Origin: Apostichopus californicus
Lineage: Eukaryota > Echinodermata > Holothuroidea > Aspidochirotida > Stichopodidae
Direction of reading: 5' to 3'
Assembly (NCBI GenBank): GCA_020650975.1
Contig: JAIPMN010008447.1
Location: forward strand, 1-28,090
DNA length: 28,090 nt
Made by a program: the position numbers and the translations under genes. Every line of letters begins with the position of its first letter. The first letter of the stretch is position 1. Under the pieces are notes generated by a model that saw only the letters and a list, made by a program, of their open reading frames with translations, was not told the DNA's origin and searched no databases. Shown in pieces: positions 1 to 10,162 of this stretch.

Positions 1-45
1 CACCTGCGCGACTTCCCCCTCGGGGCAAGTGGTTTGATCCATTCA
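1..45 (+). repeat. Possible 3' part of a tRNA-derived SINE, cut by the window edge
   Basis: GTGGTTTGATCCA at 30-42 resembles the internal pol III B box (GGTTCGANTCC) that tRNA-derived SINEs inherit. It is preceded by a small C-rich/G-rich hairpin (CCCC at 14-17 against GGGG at 21-24), where an anticodon arm would lie. The A box, if present, falls outside the window, so a chance match is possible. I see no repeat of this segment elsewhere in the window. Confidence 0.25.
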
Positions 46-912
46 AGGGGTAAATGTTCTCAACATGTCACTTTCTTGAATTGATCATTGAGCTACAAGT
101 TCGTGAAGTTTAGTCCAAATTTAGGTCTCTGCATTTTAAGCAAAATATATATGCTTTGTTGTTTGCAAGTAACATCAAGTGAGGCAATTCTCCTAGAAAT
201 TAAAGAGGAAATTGTGTCCCAGGAGAATGTTTTTTGTTAGTTTTATCAGCATGTAGGTTGAAGGTTTGATGCATGGTTACCTTCTTTTAAATATGTACTT
301 TTTATTATGATGTAGAATATATATCATAACAGTGTAGGGGACAGTTGCAATATTTGAACTTACTAATTGCGGTGAGATTGCTTAGAAAATGGACTTGAAG
401 GTCCCAAGTTGTGGATCTTACTTTATAGCAAAGTAAACGGTTATTGTATAATTAAAGCGGTGCATCATTATGCACTTAACATTAATGCATTTAATGCAGC
501 ATTTATAGTCCCTATTGGAAATGTGAATATGAACTATTAGTGGAGACCTGGGAGATTTAAAAACCCATTAATCCAATCATTTTGATATTTGGTGTCTGTA
601 CTTATAATGAGAAGCTATCAATTTGCGTGGTTGAATACAATTCTAATCTTGGACTCTATAAGGTATGCTAACTCTGCTAAAATTCTGTTGTTCACCTCAG
701 CCTTAAACGATGAATTTAAAGTTTTAGAGCTGAATCTACATTCTGTTTGCGTGTTGTATCTTAAAACTGCAATATATATCTACGATTTGGGTAAAAGTAT
801 TTACTTCAATTTTGTGTCTGTTTTGAGAATGTTTTTCATATTTGAAAGGTTTGAAAAGGGTTTGTGCTGGTATCAACAGCATTATTCGATTTAGCTCAGT
901 TAGATTGAGGCT
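46..912. other. Non-coding AT-rich stretch, no recognisable feature
   Basis: I see no repeat unit, RNA gene or convincing exon here. An open frame of 101 codons at 589-894 (+) gives a hydrophobic, Phe/Ile/Tyr-rich product of the kind AT-rich DNA produces by chance. It has no paired splice signals and no recognisable motif. Confidence 0.6.
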
Positions 913-1098
913 CGTTGCAAACATATTTGATTTTTACCTAAGTAGTTGAATGGCTATTTGCAAACGTGTCTGTTCTAGCTTTGTTAGATGGCTAAGTTTG
1001 CAAACATGTCTGTTTTTCCTTCGTTATACAGCTACTTGCAAACATGTCTATTTTATGTTTGTTTATATAGCTTACAGTATTTCCAAAATTTGTCTGTT
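913..1098 (+). repeat. Degenerate ~45-bp tandem repeat, about five units
   Basis: The core TTGCAAACATGTCTGTT recurs with small changes near 914, 957, 999 and 1034, with a decayed version near 1081 (TTCCAAAATTTGTCTGTT). Spacing is about 36-46 bp. Between cores lies a looser T-rich segment that often includes TAGCT or a TTAGAT/TTATA motif. The units are diverged, so the array is old. No coding potential is apparent. Confidence 0.7.
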
Positions 1099-1640
1099 GT
1101 AGAACATCTTGGTAGATGATGGTTTATAGATTTTGTGGCTGTTGGTGTTTTTCTCTTTAATGAAGAGTTTACTTCAGAGATTGTGTGCGATCTACATTTT
1201 GAATTTTTAGGTACATTTTGTTCACAAACACTGTTACTATTTTACTAATCGGCTCTCCTAAGTCTTGTATATATTATCTGTTCTTCTTAGTCTGCCCTCA
1301 CTGTCCTGATCAAATATTACCAGAAAGCCAGTGAAGTCTCCACTGGTAGTAATTATATTACCTCATTGTGTTGTGTGTAAAATATCAATTCTGATCTGTT
1401 GGGCTGACAACCCCCTCCCTTTATCTCACATATTATTAGGGGAAGTGTGTGAACCGTCTTTGGCATCATGTGGGTCATATGGTCCCATTTCTTTAAAACT
1501 CCCCGGAGTCTTTCTCACAGATCTGTCAGATATTTACCCGTATATCGGGAGTAATCGAGTTACTTTGTTGCTCTTAGACTCAAGTGTACGGACTAATTAA
1601 AATTTTGGAAGGGATGTTTACTCAATCTTGTCACATTCAG
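1099..1640. other. Non-coding stretch, nothing recognised
   Basis: This is unique-looking AT-rich sequence. An 89-codon open frame at 1331-1600 (+) has no motif I recognise and no well-placed donor site. It is treated as chance. Confidence 0.55.
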
Positions 1641-1815
1641 TGACATAAATTGAGCCATCATCAGTAGCTTCTCTGCTCCAATAGACAGTTTGCGATGGCT
1701 GTAAAAATACATAACTGTCTCGAGCCTTTCGTAAATTACCGAAATATCCGTAAGAGTGATTCGAACACGCAGGGGTTTGACGTTGGACTTTCTTGAGCTG
1801 TGCTAAATGGATGCT
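1641..1815 (-). mobile_element. Candidate tRNA-derived SINE (minus strand)
   Basis: Read on the minus strand, TAGCACAGCTC (plus 1795-1805) matches the pol III A box TRGCNNARYNGG in its first eight or nine positions. GTGTTCGAATCAC (plus 1756-1768) matches the B box GGTTCGANTCC closely. The two boxes start about 37 nt apart, which is normal for a tRNA-like promoter. The sequence between them reads like D-arm and anticodon-arm remnants. Downstream on the minus strand runs a non-tRNA body containing GGCTCGAGACAG, to roughly 1641, where the boundary is a guess. No tail or target-site duplication was identified. It is not a functional tRNA gene: no seven-base acceptor stem could be paired. A second copy would confirm a SINE, but I found none in this window. 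Confidence 0.5.
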
Positions 1816-2810
1816 GCCTGTCTACACATTGTAGCTTGATCTTATATAAAGGTATGATAATGGCTCATAGCTGACAGTAATTCTTAGTAAAAGGCCTGCA
1901 AATTCCAGCATGATGAAATTAGTTGCTATAAGTTCTGCCAAGTTTGCAAGAGGTTCTTCTGCCCCATATTATTACTAAATGATGAAGATGATGATGATGA
2001 CCATTCATGGAATTCTTTTAGGGCTTAAAATATTGAATACCAATTATACTTATCTCTTAATTTTGTTACTTCCAAAATACTGAAGAATATTATGGTTTGC
2101 TTTAAAAATCCTGCTATAAGATATTTAGCTCATTTTTGTTAATTAATTCATGTTTGCTTAGTATTTTACTATGCAATATAATTGTGGGAATATTATTTCA
2201 TATTCTTAGCGAGGTACTGTAAACTGTGTCTCATTATGGTTAGATGTTATGCGGGCAGCAGTAAAACAAAAGTGAAATTTTCATAGGAACCATAGCTGAC
2301 CATTTTCAGTTTCTAGCTTATTATTGACATTACAGACCAGACAATTTACTTTTTGTTTTGCATAATTTCCTAAATTTTTAGTTATATCTCTTAAATCTAG
2401 ACCATTAAAGGAAAGAGAAGGTGTACAAGTAGCTAAAGCAGATCTTCTAATAAATTAGTCTTCCAAACTCTCTTCAGAAAGGGTGGCATTAGGCTTTAAG
2501 CTTGAAAAGCTTACAAGTGGAAAATACCAAATTATCTTCAATTTTGTGTAAAGTTGAATGATATGTTTTTGTACTGGATCAAACTGTCTGTCAATCACAT
2601 GATAACTGTAGGAGCTGCCAAAATGACAATAACCATAGAAACACCTTTGATTGATGAATATGATTAATGGCCACGACTTGGTAGTATGGAAGAACTATAA
2701 CTCAAAGCAACATACAACTCCAAGGAGAAGCGTTTTCCTGATCAACTGCATGAGTCAATTTAGCTGCAGACAAACTCCGTATTGTACCTTCTTCAGGGAG
2801 AAGGAGGGAA
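1816..2810. other. Non-coding stretch with a short GAT microsatellite
   Basis: Apart from an imperfect (GAT)n run at 1981-2001, I recognise nothing here. The short open frames of 60-85 codons near 2650-3050 overlap each other on both strands, and the G-rich tract at 2812-2836 sustains some of them, so none is supported as a gene. Confidence 0.6.
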
Positions 2811-2811
2811 T

Positions 2812-2836
2812 GGGAGGGGGTTGGGGGGGGGTGGGA
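2812..2836 (+). other. Poly-G tract fitting a G-quadruplex pattern
   Basis: The tract contains runs of 3, 5, 9 and 3 guanines separated by one- or two-base loops, so it satisfies the G3+N1-7 pattern on the plus strand. Whether it folds in vivo cannot be judged from sequence. It is one of several such tracts in the window. Confidence 0.6.
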
Positions 2837-3072
2837 CGGTATACTTTTGAAGGTCTGTTCTTGTGATGTAATCCATGCTTGCAGTGTGTACATCTTTTTG
2901 AAAGTTCCCTTGCTCCTTCCACTGTCTGCCTCAGTTTGTGCAGTTTTGTACATATTCAACCAGCACTACACATTCTGCACCGAAAGATTAATAGGAAAGT
3001 GGATCTTTATCCATGCTGTGGTGATAATTTATCACTTGCATTAATTACTTATAGTAGTTTAGTAGACTTACA

Positions 3073-3113
<41 letters not shown>
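3073..3113. repeat. (AAT)n microsatellite, the 3' tail of the adjacent LINE
   Basis: About thirteen AAT units abut the 3' end of the minus-strand LINE fragment that follows. L2/CR1-type elements usually end in short tandem motifs rather than poly-A, and the second copy near 23974 carries the same ATA/AAT tail with fewer units. The run is therefore best read as an expanded element tail. Confidence 0.85.
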
Positions 3114-3114
<1 letters not shown>

Positions 3115-3830
3115 GAGACTTACATAGCGCCAAATCAGTAGACAAAAGCCACTGCTCAAGGCACTTTACAAAGAAAGCAGATTAATTTACAAAAGAACAA
3201 GTGAAAAGATGGGTCTTAAGTAGACTTTTGAATGTAGAAAGTTTAGAGCATGTACGAATGTGATCTGGTAAATTGTTCCAGAGATAAGAGCCAGAGTATT
3301 CAAAGCTTCTGTAACCATAGGTCTTTAAGCGTGGTTTAGGAACAGTTAACTACAGTTTGTTGTAGGAACGAAGTGTGTGCGAGTTGGAATATATGGCAAG
3401 AAAGGTTGCGACAGGTACACAGGCTGTTCCAGATGATGGGCACAAAAGGTGAGAAGAAGTAGTTTATACTGAATTCTGTAGCTGATAGGGAGCCAGGGAA
3501 GTTCCTTTAGAAGTGGAGTGGTTCGGCATTTTTTTCCCTTCCTTTTCACAATACGGGCAGCGGTGTTTGGATCTTTTGAAGTTTCTGGCTGGTCTAATCA
3601 GTAAGGCCGAAGTTAATTTAAAAAGTTGAGCTTTGATGTCACAAACGCATGGACCAGTATCTAGCAAGTCTTATTATCAAGGTAATTCCTCATCAGACTG
3701 ATTTTCCTCAGTTGCCAATTAGCAGAATGACAGAGATTAGTAACATGATTTTCAAGTGACATATAGTAACTTTCAGAGAACATTGTTACTTCATCTTGCA
3801 ATGTTTTATAATTGTGCCAAGTACTGTATA
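3100..3830 (-). mobile_element. L2/CR1-like LINE, 5'-truncated and decayed, 3' end at 3100 (copy 1)
   Basis: Read on the minus strand this is the C-terminal end of a non-LTR retrotransposon ORF2 (reverse transcriptase) plus its 3' UTR. In order it shows a thumb-region signature (MSLENHV, then NWQLRKISLMRNYLDNKTC, plus 3663-3770); LVHAFVTSKLNF in another frame; NTAARIV-like sequence; then TPLLKELPWLPISYRIQYK with LLLLT. After these comes the CLSQPFLPYIPTRT-type block near 3390 and the 3' UTR ending GCGCTATGTAAGTCTCAT. The catalytic palm (YADD box) is missing, so the copy is inactive. Frameshifts and in-frame stops break it. A two-base TG insertion near 3378, relative to copy 2, destroys the last reading frame. 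The left (5') limit is uncertain. By eye it is about nine-tenths identical to the copy at 23974-24480. Confidence 0.88.
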
Positions 3831-4110
3831 ATAAGTATAACAAGAAAGATAAAATGGAACAAGAGGGCACTCCACAAAGTTTCACATCTTATTGCAAAAT
3901 CATTTTAAAGAATAATTTATGGGCTAGTAACGATTTAAAAAATTCATACACCTAATATTCATGAACCCTGCACTGAACAAAATGCCATTTTTACTTTTAC
4001 TGCTTGATTTCATTTATCATTGTAACAATATGGTAACTTTTTGGTAAGTCTGTTCAACAATTGCCTTTGTATCTGTAGCAAAATATCACTGCAGCCACCA
4101 AAAATTAAAA

Positions 4111-4378
4111 CTATTATTAAAGACTTACAGTGAGTGTTCTTTTCAATTTGCTGCCCCCAATCTCTGGATCACTCTCCCCACCCACATTAGGAATGCCCCT
4201 GCCATAGACAATTTTAAAACCATCTTAGAAACTCACTCATTCATGTGCTACCCTCATTGGACCTTGTAATTTGTTCGATCGTTTCGTGTATCTTTAAGTT
4301 TTTGTTCTACTATGCTGTAATTTTGTACTCATTTCAATGTTTCTTGTAAAGCGCATTGAGACTGTCATTATAAAGGCT
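4111..4378 (+). mobile_element. Second L2/CR1-like LINE 3' fragment (plus strand, different family)
   Basis: The frame 4111-4269 reads LLLKTYSECSFQFAAPNLW, then ITLPTHIRNAPAIDNFKTI, then LETHSF and a TAA stop at 4267. This is the standard C-terminal end of L2/CR1-type ORF2 proteins (LKTYG-D-x-F-x-x-AAPKLWNSLP...IR...S-x-F-K-x-x-LKTHLF). A short 3' UTR follows with TTGTAAAGCGCATTGAGA and ATTATAAAGG near 4350-4376, the usual 3' signature of these elements. Everything upstream of the last ~50 residues is missing, so it is a strongly 5'-truncated dead copy. Its protein differs clearly from that of copy 1, which lies 280 bp away on the other strand, so it belongs to a separate lineage. Confidence 0.87.
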
Positions 4379-4439
4379 GTTGCACCAGGCAATGGCATCT
4401 CCTGTTTGTGGTTTAAAAATGTAGCAAGCAGTGTCTGCT

Positions 4440-4735
4440 GGTCACAAGTTCCAATCATTGGCCAACTTCCTACCGAGTTTGAAGGAAATCGGCCCAGCCT
4501 GTTAGCCCTTTTTTTTCTTAAATTGACCTCTGACCATTGACCTTTTACCTTTTGTTCTGAGGGTCTGTGAGACACAAGTTTTCATCATGGGGCAACTTCC
4601 TGCCAAGTTTGAAGGAACATGGCCTAGCCTGATAGGACAAGCTTATTTTGACACTACAAATATTTAACAATATAAGTTTGAAGATAATTGGCCTACTGTA
4701 CGTTGTTTAGGAGGAGACAGACAAACACACAGTTA
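4440..4735 (+). repeat. Degenerate ~130-bp tandem repeat, two clear units and a partial third
   Basis: The block ACAAGTTCCAATCATTGGCC, followed by AACTTCCTACCGAGTTTGAA and GGCCCAGCCTG (from 4445), recurs from 4575 as ACAAGTTTTCATCATGGGGC, AACTTCCTGCCAAGTTTGAA and GGCCTAGCCTG. A decayed partial unit (AAGTTTGAAGATAATTGGCC) lies at 4674-4693. Between units sits TGACCTCTGACCATTGACC, which is rich in TGACC(T). The end is GGAGGAGACAGACAAACACACA-like. It follows the LINE end at 4378 with little gap. Confidence 0.7.
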
Positions 4736-6308
4736 GTTGGCAGTAGTTCCTGTTGATTCTCAATTAGTTCAAGAACCAAATCTTTTGACAGCTTTCCAAT
4801 CATTTTGACATTTGTAGCATTTTTACTGTTTGTATATATCCCTCATTTGATTGTATCTGATGCAGAGAGATTGTAATATTAACTTTGAAAATATGGCCAA
4901 AGTCAGATTCGTTCTAAATTAAATTTCTCTCTGATCTGATCAATAAAAAAGGCTTTCCAAAAAGAGAGTTTATTTTATGTTGAGAAGGCCTGTCCAGCCA
5001 ATAGATGTAGACAATCGATGACTGTGTATCTTGTTATTATATATATCGCTGGCGTCATCGCATGGAGGTAATGAGTCAAACCTAGAGTTAGTGTCCTTGT
5101 AAAATGTTTCATCTTCAAATTAGACTTATAAGAAAATATTTTAAAAATGTGAGTTGTTTGATTGCGTCTGCCGCCAGTATCACTGGGTTAATTATGAACG
5201 TTAAGGAAGGGTTGAAGCAAAGAAAACAAGAAAATGCCATTTTATTCTTAGAATGAGAAATGACAATGTCTCTTGTTGGTCAGTTAGAGAGTCCATTACA
5301 CTAATGGCATAAAGTTCTATGTTGGTTTTTATATCCAGAGAGGAATTGAAGGCCTATTAGTAAATTTAGGTTTACACATCGAGTTATACAAATGACATTA
5401 CATACTGTAGGAGTACGTAACAGAACAGATAGAAGGGAGACGCCGGAAACCTATTTTTATAGAGTAAAGCTTTATATTGTTTGTCACATGTTTAGACTGT
5501 TTCTTCGGAATTTGATCACATTTTACATACAGTTCAGTATCAGATATTCATGATATCATGGCAGGCTGTACATTATGATCAAATCGTTCCTTCTATACAC
5601 CATGTAGATTTATGGTATCGAAATATAATGCCTTTAAAAATTGCTCTCATCTGTCTCATGATGTTGCTTAGAGAGTTGGGTTGGATGATACAATTCATTA
5701 ATTGTGAGAAGGGTTTTTAAAATTGATACCACCAAGTTGAGAATAAGTACCCATGTAAATCACAGCACTTGGTTAGGGTAGGCATGTATGCAGTCCTGTG
5801 ATTAACCGTACGGAATCAACATTGAAGTACGACCTTCATACTCTGACATGATGTCACTGCTTGTAAATGAGTTTCATTTAATGCTAGCCTGCCAAATATG
5901 AACAAAGCCATAAACCATTGTTGGTAGACATACTGGTAGAATGCATGTTCACCAAAGTGTCAATAAACCCAAACGAGATGCATTATAATAAAACACTATT
6001 AATGACATACCAAGAATTCCTGGATGATATTGGCAATTCATGAACTTTCCTGTTGCAAACACTTTCAGAGAAACAATAAAGATATCCAGTTAACTGTTCA
6101 ACTTAACACCTAGTCCATAAGGTGTATATATACGTATGTTTATACATTACTCTTAAGATAAAACTTATGACGGTAGTTTGTAAAATGCTCTTGATGTATA
6201 TATTCTTAGACCTCTGTGGTAGCTGTAATGGCTTTAATGGTCTTATAGAGACTCTAGTCCAGATATTAATTTTGATCAGTGTTCAAACAATTATGCTAAA
6301 ACAGGAAA
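4736..6308. other. Long non-coding stretch, nothing recognised
   Basis: No tandem unit, retroposon protein motif, RNA gene or plausible exon was seen on either strand. Frames are short. A 76-codon frame at 6122-6352 is hydrophobic and AT-driven. Confidence 0.6.
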
Positions 6309-6310
6309 TA

Positions 6311-6348
6311 CCGATTATTTTTTTCATAATCGGGCCGATTCCGATTAT
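6311..6348. repeat. Short inverted plus direct repeat of CCGATTAT
   Basis: CCGATTAT (6311-6318) pairs with ATAATCGG (6326-6333) across a seven-base T-rich loop. CCGATT then repeats twice in tandem at 6335-6348. It could be the terminal hairpin of a small transposon, but no partner end was found nearby. Confidence 0.5.
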
Positions 6349-7780
6349 TTGATAAAGAGAAAATATCCCGTTTATACGAAATCAGCAATAAAGTTTGTGA
6401 TAGAAACAATTATTGTTGTGCTTTTCCTCTGTTTCCTCTTTCTTTCATTGTACTTAATGTAAAATAGTGCTCTTATGCATCCTTTTGTATACATATCAAA
6501 TCACCTCTGGGGTTTCGCAGAAAGAAAAAAAATGATTTTTTTTTTTTTACATATTTCAAAATACGAAAAATATGACATCCTACCTAGTAAGCACTGTGCT
6601 AAGCGAATGGCCTAACCACCTCGACGTGAATGTCACCTGTTAATGGCTTGAAATGTGCCAAGAATAGTTTTCCTCAAAGTATCCATCTCAAAAGGTATCT
6701 CAGACAAACCATCCATCTTCAATCTTTACCAAAGAGTAAATTTTAATTACATATTTCTTACATTCCGACATCATTTTGTACTTATTTTCAGTATTATTCC
6801 GTTAATGAACAATTAGAAATGTTACGAACTTGAAGTTAAGCATCCTTATTCGTAACCTATTTAACTCCATTCAAGTTCAATTAGAAAATGTAAGCTTTCA
6901 CCCCCTCCCCCTCCCCCCCTGTCGCAGTATTCTCTGATATGGATTCTTTCTCCTACTGTATTAAAAATACTGTATGAAACCCCTAGCCTCACATATGTGC
7001 ACTCCTTCCTACCCTGCCTAACTCATTGTTAGACAAAACTTTTGTTCTCGATTCCAAAATACCTGTCTTCACCTATGTGTAGTACTCTCTCTGAACCAAA
7101 TGATTTCCAGGTCATGTGTGTAACAGGGATTGTAATCAATTCACCTTTAAAAGGGAATTTCCTGTACAATACTAATGGGGTAAATTGCGACTGTTATTGT
7201 CTCTTGAAACTGTAAGAACTGAGGTCTAACAGGATTAATGAGGGCTTAATTGGAAGGAAAATTAGTGACATGTAAAGTTATCCTGTCTGTTAATGAGGTT
7301 TTGCAGGATGCAGTTTAAGGAGAGAAGTATTTTAGAGGAAGAGCTGAGCTGCCATCTTAATCTGTCCGTCTCAGATGAAAGGAGTAGCAAGTCTGTCTTA
7401 TAAGTGGTTCATCAGGTTGATGAACCTTACCTTTCTGATGATTTGAGAAGATGTTAAAGCTGTTTATTGCTGATTTGATGGTTAAAATTGATGTAAGATG
7501 GTCAATACAAAAACAGAAAAAAAAAACACAAAATTAAATTCTTAATGGTTTCAGATGACTATGAGCAACAACTTAAAGTGCTGATTTGTTATAAAACCTT
7601 GTCCATTCAGGGAAAATATACAACTTTCAACTAAGTGCATTTTTGGTGTAAAGTACAAATTACTTGAAGAAGCAAAAGTCAAAGTAGGTCATTGCTAGGT
7701 CTGTAAGGTAAGATTCAAAGCCAGTATGCCATTTGTTCTATGTGTAACTATCTACCTGTACCTTAACTGTGTCAAAATAT
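6349..7780. other. Non-coding stretch with a C-rich tract
   Basis: The only landmarks are a T12 run at 6538-6549 and a pyrimidine tract at 6901-6919 (C5, C4 and C7 runs), a possible quadruplex or i-motif site on the opposite strand. Nothing else was recognised. Confidence 0.6.
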
Positions 7781-7837
7781 GTGTCTGTCTGACTGCCTGT
7801 CTGACTGTGTGTCTGTCTGACTGTCTGTCTGTCTGTC
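7781..7837 (+). repeat. (TGTC)n/(TGAC) compound microsatellite
   Basis: An interrupted run of GTCT units with GACT and GTGT variants. The opposite-strand open frame (QSDRHTVRQAVRQT) is only a translation of this repeat. Confidence 0.85.
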
Positions 7838-7975
7838 GAAGTAAATGAATGGTAGTTGAGATGTTCCTTTCGGTAAAAGAGGGGGAGTGGGTTGCAAAGA
7901 TGTCAATAGCTTCACTATAGTACATCAAGTTTATCATGTGAAATCCTGCAGAATCAAAAAGCCAACTGACTTTCT

Positions 7976-8284
7976 GTGGTTAAAGTTCAATATCTTGACA
8001 ACCAATACATATCTAGAACTAGGCTGCATTTAACTATCTTCTGTTTTGTAGAACAAGGACTTGTACCAGCATTATTCTACCTGGAGTCATCCCGAACAAC
8101 GGTAAATGTCGAACATTTTACAACGCCCTGGAACAGATGGAACAAAGTTCTACCTTACAAACATAAAATATTAGTCTGGTTTTATACAATAGAGAAGGCA
8201 GAACTTAATAACATAAAACTCCTACGTTTAAGTGAGCCAGGTCATCGTATAGAATTCATGAATTTTGTATTCACAGATATGTGA
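7976..8284 (+). other. 102-codon open frame with internal splice-like signals, unassigned
   Basis: A continuous frame runs from 7976 to a TGA at 8282. Inside it, a pyrimidine-rich acceptor-like site (ATCTTCTGTTTTGTAG, ending at 8051) is followed 50 nt later by a donor-like GTAAAT at 8102. A small internal exon at 8052-8101 is therefore conceivable. The predicted protein has no motif I recognise. The segment includes PWNRWNKVLPYKHKILVWF and is somewhat richer in charged and aromatic residues than the chance frames around it. I see no start context, second exon or homologous repeat. Chance remains the leading explanation, with a decayed mobile-element frame or a lone exon as alternatives. Confidence 0.2.
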
Positions 8285-8639
8285 GTGGTACTGTAGCTAC
8301 ATGCACATGTTGTACATAACCTACAGAATCAATTGAAATGGTTTAGAATATGTATGTATACAGGTGTATGTGTGTATTAATTTGTACCACAGTAAACTAT
8401 GTTGTATGCACAGTTATTACTTATAATATCAGTACGGAAGTAGGTCATCAACACAGCCACATGAAAATGTAAATTTGGCTACCTCAAATATAAACATAAA
8501 TTGATTTGGTAAATAAAATACTTGGGGATATTTGCACACATGTGAAAGGCACAAATATGACATTTTGATTGTCTGTATGTGTGGGTGTGTCTCAAAGTGA
8601 TCATAGTTGTTTGACTTCATACTTGGTATGTGAACCTGC

Positions 8640-9480
8640 AGTGTGTACAAGAATCCTATGGTTTTCTATGTCCTCGTTGATCAAATGTCATGTGAGGTCA
8701 ACAGAGGTCAAAGGCTGAAAACCTTGTAAACAGGATAACTTCAGAAAGTAAGACTTGGATGTACTGCATACTTGACATGGTGATCCACCTTGATGTGTGC
8801 CAGATGTTCAAGGCCATTTGGATTCAAGTCACCAAGCCACCAGCCTGTAAACTTGATAACTTCAAATGTAGATCTTGGGTAAAGTTTGGAACTGCCTTTG
8901 TGAGTACAAGAACCCTATTTAATTTGAAGCAACCAAAGCTCATTTGAGTCAACAGAGAAAGTCTGAATAGCTAATAAAATTGATAATTCTCTAAGGGAAG
9001 CATGTACACATTACTAATAAGAAGTTCAATGCGTTTTGTAGAGTCAGAGGTCATTTGGGGTCACCAGAGATCAGAGCCTGAGTGTTTTACACTTGATGAT
9101 TTCAAAAGTAAAATTTAAATGAACATTGCTTGTGGCATGTGGATCCACCCTAGTGAGCACAAGAACCCTTTTGCTTTTGTGGAGGTCAAAGAGTTCTTAG
9201 AGGTCACCAGAGGTCAAAGCCTGAAGTGTTAGTAAACATGATAACTCCAAAGGTACACCTTGGACGAAGTGTATGAGTGACATAAAAGGATCCACCAAAA
9301 GAAGCGAGTACAAGAACCCTTGTGGTTTTTGAGTAGGTCAAAGGTCTTGTGAAGTCATCATTAGGGGAAGTCTAAACAAATTGTAAATACAAGAGAGTAA
9401 AGCTTGGATGAAATGTCGACCTTGTGCTTAGATACACCTTGGTGAGTTACAGAACTCTATGCATTTAATCTTGAAGATTG
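8640..9480 (+). repeat. Degenerate ~150-bp AGGTCA-rich tandem repeat array
   Basis: Diverged units share a common order: GAGTACAAGAACCCT; a T/G-rich segment; AGGTCAAAGGTCATTTG; AGGTCACCAGAGGTCAAAG; CCTGAA; a GATAACTTCAAAAGTA-like block; CTTGGATGAA; GGATCCACCTTGGTG. Unit starts are recognisable near 8642, 8900, 9154, 9305 and 9440. The 9154 and 9305 starts are 151 bp apart. The other gaps are irregular because units are deleted or eroded. Related segments recur at 22990-23300 and at the window end, so this is a family and not one local duplication. Frames within it are shadows. Confidence 0.75.
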
Positions 9481-9635
9481 CAAGTTGAGTGTTACATTAA
9501 ATCTTTTCACTTTGAACGGAAAACAAACCTTTGCAAGGAATCTGTTGGCTTTCTGGTGTTTAGTGAAGGTCATTGAAATGTACATGATGATATCTACATA
9601 AGGTTTATTCCTCAAAGTTGAGTGATATGTCCATA

Positions 9636-9672
9636 ATTTACTTCACTCCTCTCATTTTAACCTGTTTCCATC
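9636..9672 (-). mobile_element. Very short element-E fragment (3' end only)
   Basis: ATTTACTTCACTCCTCTC at 9636-9653 is an exact 18-base match to the start of the element-E copy at 16213 (plus one base before it). A weaker match to CCTGTCTCC follows (CCTGTTTCC at 9661-9669). After that the similarity stops. If the element is read on the minus strand, this is an extreme 5' truncation that keeps only its 3' terminus. Confidence 0.5.
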
Positions 9673-10162
9673 CAACATGCAGTAAATGCACTTCAAGCTA
9701 TATTATGGTAGATACAGAAGAACAGTTACAGGGTGTTGACCGGAAAGTTTGTTGGCTGGGTGCAGTGCTAACTGTAACATTAAACTGGAAGTTTATGATG
9801 TAACCTGCAGTGATTGTGAAAGGTCATGGGAACAACTTTGGTTGCAGGCATGGGTGGTGGAGTGGGAGGTTGCAGAGGGCAGGGAAAGGACAAGAGGAGA
9901 TGGAGGTATATGCCGGTACTTGGGATTTATAAAGTGGGTACATCTTCAGTTTAATCAGAGCTAGTCATTTCATGCTTAGCTGGCTGAATACAGTCCACTG
10001 GTTACTGCATTGATATACTAGCAGGCTCCTTATTTTCATACCAATGGGATTTGTGATACATAGTGAGTAATACATTGACCACCTTCGTGGATTTACCTCC
10101 ATACATGGTTAAACAATATGTTTCTCAGCAATCAAGAGTTTGTCAGCTTAAAGCCTGTTTCT
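9673..10162. other. Non-coding stretch, nothing recognised
   Basis: There is a purine-rich, moderately G-rich segment at 9845-9905. A 71-codon open frame at 9749-9964 has no recognisable motif. Confidence 0.55.

Noticed and set aside
589..894. 101-codon plus-strand open frame
   Set aside because: Its composition is what AT-rich random sequence gives, and no motif or splice signals support it.
893..925. tRNA-like TTAGCTCAGTTAGATTGAGG
   Set aside because: It looks like an A box, but no B box follows at the right distance and no cloverleaf can be folded.
7752..7937. Minus-strand frame with QSDRHTVRQAVRQT
   Set aside because: It is a translation of the TGTC microsatellite.
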